From an uncultured Collinsella sp. (lineage in GTDB: Bacteria; Actinomycetota; Coriobacteriia; Coriobacteriales; Coriobacteriaceae): 5,049 nucleotides of DNA. The stretch spans positions 1-5,049 of the forward strand of contig CAADVS010000083.1 of NCBI GenBank assembly GCA_900752545.1, read 5' to 3'. Made by a program: the position numbers and the translations under genes. Position 1 is the first letter of the stretch, and every line of letters begins with the position of its first letter. This document shows, one piece after another, positions 1 to 5,049 of the stretch. The notes beneath the pieces are model-generated. The model was given only the letters and a program-made list of their open reading frames with translations, made no database searches and was not told the origin of the DNA.

Positions 1-595
1 CCAGCGCATCGGCGCGCGGCAGCCACGTATCCAGCAGCTCATCGCACGCCGCCTCGAGCTCCTCGGCGCGCGCCCGGTCTTTCATAGACGTGGTATTGGC
101 AAAGAGCGTCAAACTCGCGCCCTGCATGGCGGCGCGGCAGAACACGGCGCCGCAGGCCACATCGGACAACAGCTGGCGCGAACCCTTGTCGGCCATGTCC
201 TCGAGCAGCGCCAGCGCGCGCCCGCAGGCATCCATGATCCGATACGGTGGCATGGCCGCCACGTGCAACGCGTCCTGAATCGCAGCCGGTCGAGCCGGGT
301 CCTCGCGCGGAATACCGTATGCCGCAGACACCTGGCCGTACGCACGAACGTCCTCGGCGACCAGGTCCACAAGTTCCTGTGCCAACTCGTCTGCCTGGGC
401 AAATGCGCGCGTCAGATCGTCTGCGCGATCAGCAAGGGCGGGATTGGTTGCCCCGTAGCGAGCGACCATCCCGCACAGCGAAGCTCCCAGCGCGCCCACA
501 AAGGCGCTTGCGCTACCGCCGCCGGGAACAGGCTCGCGCGCGGCAAGCGCCTGGGCAAACTCGCGACAGGTTTTATCCATCATCTCTTGGCTCAT
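1..595 (-). CDS. fchA: Cyclodeaminase/cyclohydrolase family protein (formiminotetrahydrofolate cyclodeaminase-like), 3' end cut off by window
   Basis: The reverse strand reads open from ATG at 595-593 to the window edge, giving 198 full codons with no stop. The protein begins MSQEMMDKTCREFAQALAAR and carries the family signature VPGGGSASA at residues 23-31, followed by the helical GALGASLCGMVARYG stretch. This is typical of the FTCD C-terminal domain family: small, all-helical cytosolic enzymes that convert 5-formimino-THF to 5,10-methenyl-THF plus ammonia, or act as methenyl-THF cyclohydrolases. Family members are usually about 200-215 residues, so only a short C-terminal tail is missing. 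The start is fixed by an AAGGTG ribosome site at 603-608 (minus strand), 7 bases upstream. The protein stands alone here, without the formiminotransferase domain it is fused to in animals. It is divergent from the lipoprotein genes, and its pathway partners would lie beyond the left edge. The family call is firm. Whether it is a cyclodeaminase (histidine degradation) or a cyclohydrolase cannot be decided from sequence alone. Confidence 0.9.
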   Translation of the reverse strand, partial: MSQEMMDKTCREFAQALAAREPVPGGGSASAFVGALGASLCGMVARYGATNPALADRADDLTRAFAQADELAQELVDLVAEDVRAYGQVSAAYGIPREDPARPAAIQDALHVAAMPPYRIMDACGRALALLEDMADKGSRQLLSDVACGAVFCRAAMQGASLTLFANTTSMKDRARAEELEAACDELLDTWLPRADAL

Positions 596-623
596 ACGTA
601 TGCACCTTCAAGTCATATAGATC

Positions 624-645
624 GGTCGGGCGGCAACCGCCGACC
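624..645 (-). promoter_or_regulatory. GC-rich hairpin in the cyclodeaminase leader
   Basis: GGTCGG (624-629) pairs with CCGACC (640-645), and CGG (631-633) pairs with CCG (637-639) across a 3-base loop, with one bulged base at 630. That makes nine pairs. In the minus-strand transcript it would lie about 30-50 bases before the start codon and upstream of the ribosome site. No U-tract follows on either strand, so it is not an intrinsic terminator. It may be an mRNA stability or regulatory element; its function is unknown. Confidence 0.4.
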
Positions 646-672
646 AACCGCATCAAACACGTAATGATGCTA

Positions 673-701
673 AGTCTAGCCCATAAGCACATGAGCGTCA
701 G
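673..701 (-). promoter_or_regulatory. Candidate sigma70-type promoter of the cyclodeaminase gene
   Basis: On the minus strand, CTGACG (plus positions 696-701) and TAGACT (673-678) are separated by exactly 17 bases. They resemble the -35 TTGACA and -10 TATAAT hexamers. Transcription would begin near 666, giving a leader of about 70 bases before the ATG at 595. No experiment supports it; it is a consensus match in the right place and orientation. Confidence 0.5.
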
Positions 702-756
702 CACACCTGGCCATCGCGGATTTCTATGACGAACGATAGGCGTCGGCGCCGCAAAC

Positions 757-782
757 ATGGGACACATGGCCCACCTTTCGAG
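757..782 (+). promoter_or_regulatory. Upstream conserved element, copy 1 (imperfect palindrome, operator candidate)
   Basis: ATGGGACACATGGCCCA at 757-773 is identical to 1714-1730, and similarity continues through CC-TT-CGAG to 782. Its core TGGGACACATGGCCCA (758-773) is an imperfect inverted repeat matching at 6 of 8 pairs (TGGG-CA--TG-CCCA), as expected of a site for a dimeric DNA-binding protein. It lies about 200 bases before the first lipoprotein start and 40 bases before a TATAAG hexamer. The regulator is unknown. Confidence 0.5.
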
Positions 783-812
783 ACTCCCGAACGGCACAAA
801 CTGGGGCATATC

Positions 813-818
813 TATAAG
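813..818 (+). promoter_or_regulatory. Possible -10 hexamer for the first lipoprotein gene
   Basis: TATAAG sits within an AT-rich patch in otherwise GC-rich DNA and is downstream of the conserved element. No recognisable -35 hexamer lies 16-18 bases upstream, which would fit an activator-dependent promoter or simply a wrong call. If it is used, the leader is about 150 bases long. Confidence 0.25.
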
Positions 819-972
819 TAAGGAACCCGTTGGGGCACGGCCGCGCAACGGCCACAAGCGATGAACGGAGGCATAAGCCGCACAGTGCACAGAGACATCC
901 GCCGCCAGCGCAATCAGTACCCCAACAGCATGCGGCGCCGTGATGTCATCGGCAGACAAGGAGGACGCCACC

Positions 973-1578
973 ATGAAGAAAAAGACCCTATCGATCCTTT
1001 CCCTGTGCATCGCCCTCTTTGCCGCGTTTGCCCTTGTCGGCTGCGGCGGGAGCGCATCGGGCGTGGGCGGCAGTACCTCAAAGAGCGAAGGCAAGGAAAA
1101 GGCCCCCGTCGCCGAAAAGACTGACTTTATCTGGTTTAAGGTCGAGATGCCCGAGAGCGTTGGCGTAAGCGACTCCGCTGGCAAGAATGCCGACAGGGTC
1201 CAGCTCACCTTCCCCGAAGACGAGAACGGTTCGGCCGATCGCTTTATCCCCGTTTGGAAAAAAGCGCTGACGGCAGAGGAATCCCACGCCGACCAGGCAG
1301 AAAAGAAAGGTGATACGTTCCAGTGGAAGGATGGCGGGTCCGTCGAGTATAACGGCAGGACGTGGCTCGTCGGAACGTACGAGGACAACAGCGGCGTCTC
1401 AACCCTCCTCTTTACCGACGTTGAGCCGGGAAGCGTCTACGTCCTCATCTCGAACTTCGATCTGCATAAGAAAGAAGCCGAGGCGCTCCTCAACTCCATC
1501 GAGTTTCCCGATGACATGGCGAAGGCAGTTGCCGAGGCACGCGAAGTCGAGATTTCGAGCATCGAGATCAAGCATTAG
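973..1578 (+). CDS. Predicted lipoprotein, paralogue 1 of a tandem pair, function unknown
   Basis: This gene encodes a 201-residue secreted lipoprotein. The N-terminus has three lysines, a hydrophobic stretch and a lipobox LVGC with the lipidated cysteine at residue 24. A Gly/Ser/Lys-rich linker follows to about residue 48, then a globular domain that starts TDFIWFKVEMPE and ends SIEIKH. ATG 973 was chosen over in-frame GTG 940 and ATG 943 because AAGGAGG (958-964) is 8 bases upstream of it and because it places the signal peptide at the very N-terminus. The mature domain shares with the next gene's product the blocks TDFIWFKVE-PE, DRFIPV, YNG-TW, GSVYV, EF-DD-AKA and IEIK, so the two arose by duplication. 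The FxV-VPE opening and the closing 'S-EF' helix recall PsbP/LpqN-like secreted folds, but this is a weak impression. The gene ends at its own terminator. I do not recognise a function; it may bind a ligand or partner at the membrane surface. Confidence 0.88.
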   Translation: MKKKTLSILSLCIALFAAFALVGCGGSASGVGGSTSKSEGKEKAPVAEKTDFIWFKVEMPESVGVSDSAGKNADRVQLTFPEDENGSADRFIPVWKKALTAEESHADQAEKKGDTFQWKDGGSVEYNGRTWLVGTYEDNSGVSTLLFTDVEPGSVYVLISNFDLHKKEAEALLNSIEFPDDMAKAVAEAREVEISSIEIKH

Positions 1579-1632
1579 GGGCTCGCACGCAGCATCGCAT
1601 GCGCAGTCATTAAATGATCGGACGCCCAGCCA

Positions 1633-1667
1633 GGGGAGGATCGGATCGGCCGGCCCTCCCCTCTTTT
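1633..1667 (+). terminator. Rho-independent terminator after the first lipoprotein gene
   Basis: GGGGAGG (1633-1639) pairs with CCTCCCC (1655-1661), enclosing a GC-rich region that can form a further small stem (CGG/CCG). The T-rich run TCTTTT follows at 1662-1667. It lies about 55 bases beyond the stop codon. The outer stem and flanks resemble the terminator after the second lipoprotein gene, consistent with duplication of the whole unit. Confidence 0.8.
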
Positions 1668-1713
1668 GCGCCCGGACATATTGCCACTTAACGGCGCAAA
1701 TCCGGCCCTCAGA

Positions 1714-1740
1714 ATGGGACACATGGCCCATCCTTACGAG
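1714..1740 (+). promoter_or_regulatory. Upstream conserved element, copy 2 (imperfect palindrome, operator candidate)
   Basis: Positions 1714-1730 repeat all 17 bases found at 757-773, and the match continues with small differences through CCTTACGAG. The core inverted repeat is 1715-1730. This copy is about 75 bases before the second lipoprotein start, far closer than copy 1 is to its gene, so spacing to the start codon is not conserved. Confidence 0.5.
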
Positions 1741-1751
1741 CCACTCGCGCG

Positions 1752-1757
1752 TACAGT
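1752..1757 (+). promoter_or_regulatory. Possible -10 hexamer for the second lipoprotein gene
   Basis: TACAGT fits the TAnnnT pattern and is followed by an AT-richer stretch. The -35 position would overlap the end of the conserved element and has no consensus match. That arrangement would suit control by a protein bound at the element, but the call is weak. Confidence 0.22.
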
Positions 1758-1804
1758 AAAGACAGGTAATCCATGAGCGGTTACAGATCGAGGAGGACAC
1801 GACC

Positions 1805-2398
1805 ATGAAAAAGAAGGCCTTTGCGATTCTCACCCTCTGCATCAGCCTCTTTGCCGCAGTTGCCCTGGTGGGCTGCGGTGGCAGCGGCGGCGCTACCGGA
1901 AGTGGCGGTGGCGGCGGAGCAGAAAAAGCAGCCGTGGATATGAGGACCGACTTCATTTGGTTTAAGGTCGAGGTTCCCGAGGGCGTCGAGATCACCGACG
2001 TTGCGGGAGATACCGCCGACAGGGCCCAGTTTAAGTTCACCGAAAGCGAGCACGCCAGCGACCGCTTCATCCCCGTCTTCGATCCCGACAAGAACGCCGA
2101 CGAGCTGTTCGACTACGAGGCAAAGTGGAATGCCAGCTTTGAGTGGACCGAGAATGACCCCGTCAAGTACAACGGCAAGACTTGGCGCAACGCTTCCTAT
2201 ACACACTCGGGCGGCGTGACGACTGAGTACTTCACCGAAGCAGGCGGCGGCAGCGTCTACGTGCGCATCGACAACGTCGAGGAGCACAAGGACGCCGTCG
2301 AGACCATGATGAAGTCTCTGGAATTTGCTGACGACATCGCCAAGGCCAAGACCGAGGCCATGGACGTTAAGCTCGACGATATCGAGATCAAGCGCTAA
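1805..2398 (+). CDS. Predicted lipoprotein, paralogue 2 of a tandem pair, function unknown
   Basis: This gene encodes a 197-residue lipoprotein closely related to the preceding gene's product. The signal peptide is nearly the same (MKKKAFAILTLCISLFAAVA), with lipobox LVGC and lipidated Cys24. The linker is markedly glycine-rich (about residues 25-38, including five Gly in a row) where paralogue 1 has Gly/Ser/Lys. The globular domain runs from TDFIWFKVEVPEG near residue 48 to IEIKR at the end, with shared DRFIPV, YNGKTW, GSVYV and EF-DD-AKAK blocks. The middle segment (about residues 85-115) is the most diverged. The start is supported by AGGAGG at 1791-1796, 8 bases upstream. The gene has its own upstream element and its own terminator, so the pair is probably not a simple operon. 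No enzyme motif is visible. The product should sit on the outer face of the cytoplasmic membrane; its role is unknown. Confidence 0.9.
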   Translation: MKKKAFAILTLCISLFAAVALVGCGGSGGATGSGGGGGAEKAAVDMRTDFIWFKVEVPEGVEITDVAGDTADRAQFKFTESEHASDRFIPVFDPDKNADELFDYEAKWNASFEWTENDPVKYNGKTWRNASYTHSGGVTTEYFTEAGGGSVYVRIDNVEEHKDAVETMMKSLEFADDIAKAKTEAMDVKLDDIEIKR

Positions 2399-2470
2399 GC
2401 GACTCGCGAGCGCAACGGGAAACACGGTCGCAGTGCAAACAAGCGACGGTACCCCAGCGCTTCGTACCCA

Positions 2471-2502
2471 GGGAGGGCCGGTAAACCGGCCCTCCCTTTC
2501 TT
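2471..2502 (+). terminator. Strong Rho-independent terminator after the second lipoprotein gene
   Basis: GGGAGGGCCGGT (2471-2482) is the exact reverse complement of ACCGGCCCTCCC (2485-2496). The practical structure is an 11-bp GC-rich stem with a TAAA loop. TTTCTT follows at 2497-2502. It lies about 70 bases after the stop and separates the lipoprotein from the phospholipase gene. Confidence 0.92.
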
Positions 2503-2655
2503 ATGCCGGTAGCCGACGAACGCGAGGATGCCGGACGCCGGAACCGCCCCAAATGTGGCAACGGTACGAAAACGGCAAGCACCCCAACACGTCCACCCGC
2601 CGATTTATAGCGCCGCGCACACAATTTAAGCCGACACCTTTAAACATCCGGGCAG

Positions 2656-2661
2656 TATAGT
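2656..2661 (+). promoter_or_regulatory. Probable -10 hexamer of the phospholipase gene
   Basis: TATAGT matches the -10 consensus at five of six positions and would start transcription near 2668, about 37 bases before the ATG. The upstream -35 region (around 2631-2638, CCGACACC) is a poor match, so the promoter may be weak or activator-assisted. Confidence 0.4.
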
Positions 2662-2704
2662 GACCAAAATGAGTGCATAACCGCACCCTGCGAATGGAGG
2701 AGTT

Positions 2705-5049
2705 ATGACCGAACACCACGCCATCAGCCGTCGAGCATTCACGTTGGGCCTAGGACTCGCAGCATTGTCGCCATTTGTAAGCCTGCCCGAAACCGCGGGA
2801 TTGGGCCTTCCCATGCGCGCGGCATTTGCAGAAGACGCACCCACATCGGCGGCCACCCTCGACAAGTTCGTCATTCGCCTTCGCCCCGCGGGCTATTTTC
2901 GCACCGCGAGCGTCAACGAAGACGGCAACGTCATCGGCAACGTCTGCCACCTGTTTAATGACGGCACGTCCAGCAAGCTCATCCTTGAGCACGTAGAGAC
3001 CGATACAGATAATACAAATTGGTATGCCATCCGCACCCTGCTCAATTTCGAAGAGCACAAGAAGACGGGCTACAGCATTTGGTCGGTCGATGGCGACTCG
3101 GACAAAGATGGAAAGGTCATCCACGTATGGAGTGGCGAGCATGACGGCAAGGCCAGCCGCTCTTTTGCGTTCGACCGCCAGTCAAACGGAACCTACATCA
3201 TCCGAGACCGCACAAACGAGAAAAAAGACATTAATTACCTGGCCATAGAAAAGGACGGCAAAGACCAAGACAACAACAAGATCTGCCACAAGAGGAAGAG
3301 CATTCCGTGGGAGCTCGAACTTGTCGGTTACGACAAGGGCGAGATCAATACCACGGTTAGAAGTATCGACTGGATCACGTATAGCAGCTACGTCGACGGA
3401 CCATGCTGGATGAAATACGTCGACGGCAACAAATACCTCGACGAGCTGAGCATCCCGGGCACGCATGATTCAAGCACCTGCAGCGTCGACAACGACACCG
3501 AGCCCCAAACCTCGCTTGCAAAGTGCCAGCAGGATTACATCCCCACGCAGCTGCTCGAAGGCATTCGCTATTTTGATATCCGACTTGGAAAGAACAACGA
3601 TAACGGCGACCCCGGCATCGACCATGGAATATGCTACCTGCTCAAAAAAGACGGGGGCTTTATACATCTCTCCGATGTCATCGGTTACTTCAAAACATTT
3701 TTGAACGAACACCCGTCAGAAGCGCTCATCATGCTGGTGTCACGAGGCAACGACGAGGCTACCGACGAAAGTGTTACGACGGCTTTTGCCAATGTTATGG
3801 GCAATAACTCCGATCTGTTCTATACGTCGAGCCATGTCCCCACACTGAACGAGGTGCGCGGAAAGATCGTCCTGCTGCGTCGATTTAAACTCGCCGGCGA
3901 CAGCGTAGACGGCCACACGTGGGGCCTCGACCTCACCGAATGGGATGACAAGATCAAGGCGCATTCCGGAAAGTCCATGTGCCTCGTGAAATACGAGCAA
4001 GGCTTTGAGGCTGCGGGCAATACGGGCGACAAAGAGCCCTATAGCACAGCGGTATATGCCCAAGACCATTACAACTGCACGGGATCCAGTAAGATCGACT
4101 GGGTCGATATGGCCCTGAAGGCAGCGTCCGAGTTCGAGCGCAGCACCGTAGATATCACTGCCGCGGACGGGACAACGGTGCAGGCAACGGAGCGCTGCTG
4201 GTTTATCAACTACACTAGCTGCACGCAAAACAACCCTTTTACCGCAGCGCGAGTGGTCAACGAGCACCTGTACAAGAGCTCGTATATAAACAATACCGGA
4301 GTTGAGAGCACAAAGGCGGACTGCCGCAAGCACATTGGCATCATCGCATCCGACTTTGTTGATGCGGCACTGGCCCGGAGCATCTACCAGCGCAATTACA
4401 ACGATGCGCAGCACAAGCAAACCGTTTCGTGCTATCTCCCGACCCGCATGCGCATGACGTACGGCGACTCGCTGAGCGATGCCGCGCTCCAAGATGGCAA
4501 GACCGTTGGCGAGGGCCATTTCCGCCTTGTCGACAGCAGTAACGTACTCAACGTGGCGGCTTCGGGCCATACGTTTGCCATCGAATACGTTGATGTCGAT
4601 GCCTTGGGCAACGAGACCGTTACGGGGCTGCAGGGTTCCGTGCCCATCGATATCGACCCGCGCGCGCTGACGCCCCATTTTGAGGGGCTTGAAGGCCTTA
4701 AGGCCGGCGAAGACGTGCGCGCCAAGATTGCGGCATCACTCGAGGGCAAGCTCGAAACCGATGCCTGCACGGCCCAGCTCGAGTTTGTGCACGACGCGAA
4801 CGGCGCTCCGGGAACGGCGATGGCCGAGGGCGAGGCATTTGCCGCGGGGACGTATTGGGTGCGTGCGAAAGGCCTGTTGGGCGACGCGGCGAAAAACTAC
4901 ACGCTTGCCACCGACGGAGCCGCAAGCTTTACTGTGACGACTTCGGGCAACGCGGGCGACACCGGCAGCGGCACGGGTTCCAACGCAGGCGGCGCCGACA
5001 AGAACGGCGGCGGCAACAAGAGCAAGGGCTCGACCGGAAAACTCGCCGA
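2705..5049 (+). CDS. Tat-exported phosphatidylinositol-specific phospholipase C with surface-protein repeats, 3' end cut off by window
   Basis: The frame is open for 781 codons from ATG 2705 to the edge with no stop. GGAGGAG (2696-2702) precedes the start. A twin-arginine signal, SRRAFTLGLGLAALS with Arg9-Arg10, ends near AFA|ED (residues 42/43), indicating export by Tat. Residues about 52-208 resemble a ricin-type beta-trefoil (pattern of 'Y-I', 'VW', 'F-F', 'G-Y-I'), a possible glycan or ligand-binding part. Residues about 220-565 are the PI-PLC X-type catalytic domain: IPGTHDS with His254-Asp255, FDIRL with Asp291 and Arg293, and DHG with His307. These match in order and spacing His32, Asp33, Asp67, Arg69 and His82 of Bacillus PI-PLC; Asp550 in SDFVD may equal Asp274. 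Such enzymes cleave phosphatidylinositol, and some cleave GPI anchors, to diacylglycerol and cyclic inositol phosphate. Residues about 575-655 (MTYGDSLSDAAL) and 656-746 look like two Ig-like/MBG surface repeats. A Gly/Ser/Lys-rich tail follows. It is far longer than the roughly 300-residue classical enzymes. Catalytic identity is strong; substrate and anchoring are inferred. Confidence 0.88.
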   Translation, partial: MTEHHAISRRAFTLGLGLAALSPFVSLPETAGLGLPMRAAFAEDAPTSAATLDKFVIRLRPAGYFRTASVNEDGNVIGNVCHLFNDGTSSKLILEHVETDTDNTNWYAIRTLLNFEEHKKTGYSIWSVDGDSDKDGKVIHVWSGEHDGKASRSFAFDRQSNGTYIIRDRTNEKKDINYLAIEKDGKDQDNNKICHKRKSIPWELELVGYDKGEINTTVRSIDWITYSSYVDGPCWMKYVDGNKYLDELSIPGTHDSSTCSVDNDTEPQTSLAKCQQDYIPTQLLEGIRYFDIRLGKNNDNGDPGIDHGICYLLKKDGGFIHLSDVIGYFKTFLNEHPSEALIMLVSRGNDEATDESVTTAFANVMGNNSDLFYTSSHVPTLNEVRGKIVLLRRFKLAGDSVDGHTWGLDLTEWDDKIKAHSGKSMCLVKYEQGFEAAGNTGDKEPYSTAVYAQDHYNCTGSSKIDWVDMALKAASEFERSTVDITAADGTTVQATERCWFINYTSCTQNNPFTAARVVNEHLYKSSYINNTGVESTKADCRKHIGIIASDFVDAALARSIYQRNYNDAQHKQTVSCYLPTRMRMTYGDSLSDAALQDGKTVGEGHFRLVDSSNVLNVAASGHTFAIEYVDVDALGNETVTGLQGSVPIDIDPRALTPHFEGLEGLKAGEDVRAKIAASLEGKLETDACTAQLEFVHDANGAPGTAMAEGEAFAAGTYWVRAKGLLGDAAKNYTLATDGAASFTVTTSGNAGDTGSGTGSNAGGADKNGGGNKSKGSTGKLA

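Larger units (their letters stand above)
596..972. other. Divergent intergenic region between the cyclodeaminase and first lipoprotein genes
   Basis: This 377-base gap holds the minus-strand ribosome site, leader hairpin and promoter of the cyclodeaminase (596-701). It also holds a near-palindromic element at 757-773 that recurs before the second lipoprotein gene, and a TATAAG hexamer at 813-818 that could be the -10 of the plus-strand gene. A weak 6-bp stem (CCGTTG 827-832 with CAACGG 846-851) could form in that gene's long leader. I see no convincing coding sequence; short open frames here lack ribosome sites. Confidence 0.6.
2399..2704. other. Intergenic region before the phospholipase gene
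   Basis: These 306 bases contain the strong terminator (2471-2502), the phospholipase promoter candidate around 2656-2661 and its ribosome site (2696-2702). Between 2503 and 2640 I see only a short CCGG-ACG-CCGG stem near 2530 and no convincing gene. The conserved element found before both lipoprotein genes is absent here. Confidence 0.55.

Noticed and set aside
624..645. Intrinsic terminator in the divergent intergenic region
   Set aside because: The stem is not followed by a T-run on either strand.
596..665. THF riboswitch before the cyclodeaminase gene
   Set aside because: Only one simple hairpin is visible. The conserved junction and pseudoknot sequences of THF riboswitches are not recognisable.
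247..729. Plus-strand frames across the cyclodeaminase region
   Set aside because: They are Arg/Pro-rich antisense translations of a gene whose VPGGGSASA signature is clear on the minus strand.
940..972. N-terminal extension of lipoprotein 1 from GTG 940 or ATG 943
   Set aside because: No ribosome site precedes these codons, while AAGGAGG sits correctly before ATG 973. The extension would also move the signal peptide inward, unlike the paralogue.
573..1388. 271-codon minus-strand frame covering the intergenic region and most of lipoprotein 1
   Set aside because: It overlaps two well-supported genes and shows no family motif. The similar frame at 1399-2091 opposite the second lipoprotein mirrors the duplication and is also a shadow.
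3740..4678. Long open frame of 312 codons on the minus strand inside the phospholipase gene
   Set aside because: It lies opposite a strand encoding a clear PI-PLC with intact catalytic motifs, has no recognisable domain, and is explained by codon bias in GC-rich DNA.

Overview
The window looks like chromosomal DNA from a host-associated high-GC Gram-positive bacterium, most likely a Coriobacteriia member such as Collinsella. The basis is GC-rich third positions, lipoproteins of the MKKK…ALVGCGG type, a Tat-exported surface enzyme with a Gly/Ser/Lys-rich tail, and strong AGGAGG ribosome sites. The taxon is my impression from style, not a search result.

Layout: (1) positions 1-595, minus strand, hold a cyclodeaminase/cyclohydrolase-family gene of folate one-carbon metabolism, missing only its C-terminal end at the window edge. 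It has a credible sigma70-type promoter and a hairpin in its leader. (2) Positions 596-972 are a divergent intergenic region. (3) Positions 757-2502, plus strand, hold two tandem copies of a cassette. Each copy contains a near-palindromic upstream element, a roughly 200-residue lipoprotein gene and a Rho-independent terminator. The two lipoproteins are clear paralogues of unknown function. (4) From 2705 to the right edge, plus strand, lies a long open gene (781 codons visible, no stop). It encodes a Tat-exported phosphatidylinositol-specific phospholipase C with an N-terminal beta-trefoil-like region, a catalytic X-type domain, two probable Ig-like/bacterial surface repeats and a low-complexity tail that may lead into a cell-wall anchor.

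The genes do not form one pathway. Each of the two lipoprotein genes ends at its own terminator, and the phospholipase has its own promoter candidate, so they are probably separate transcription units. Three of the four products are exported and act at the cell surface. The phospholipase could act on phosphatidylinositol or GPI-anchored molecules of a host. The most noteworthy signals are the duplicated lipoprotein cassette with its shared 17-base element, and the unusual architecture of the phospholipase (Tat signal, many cysteines, possible surface attachment). I see no RNA gene, CRISPR array, insertion sequence or prophage gene.
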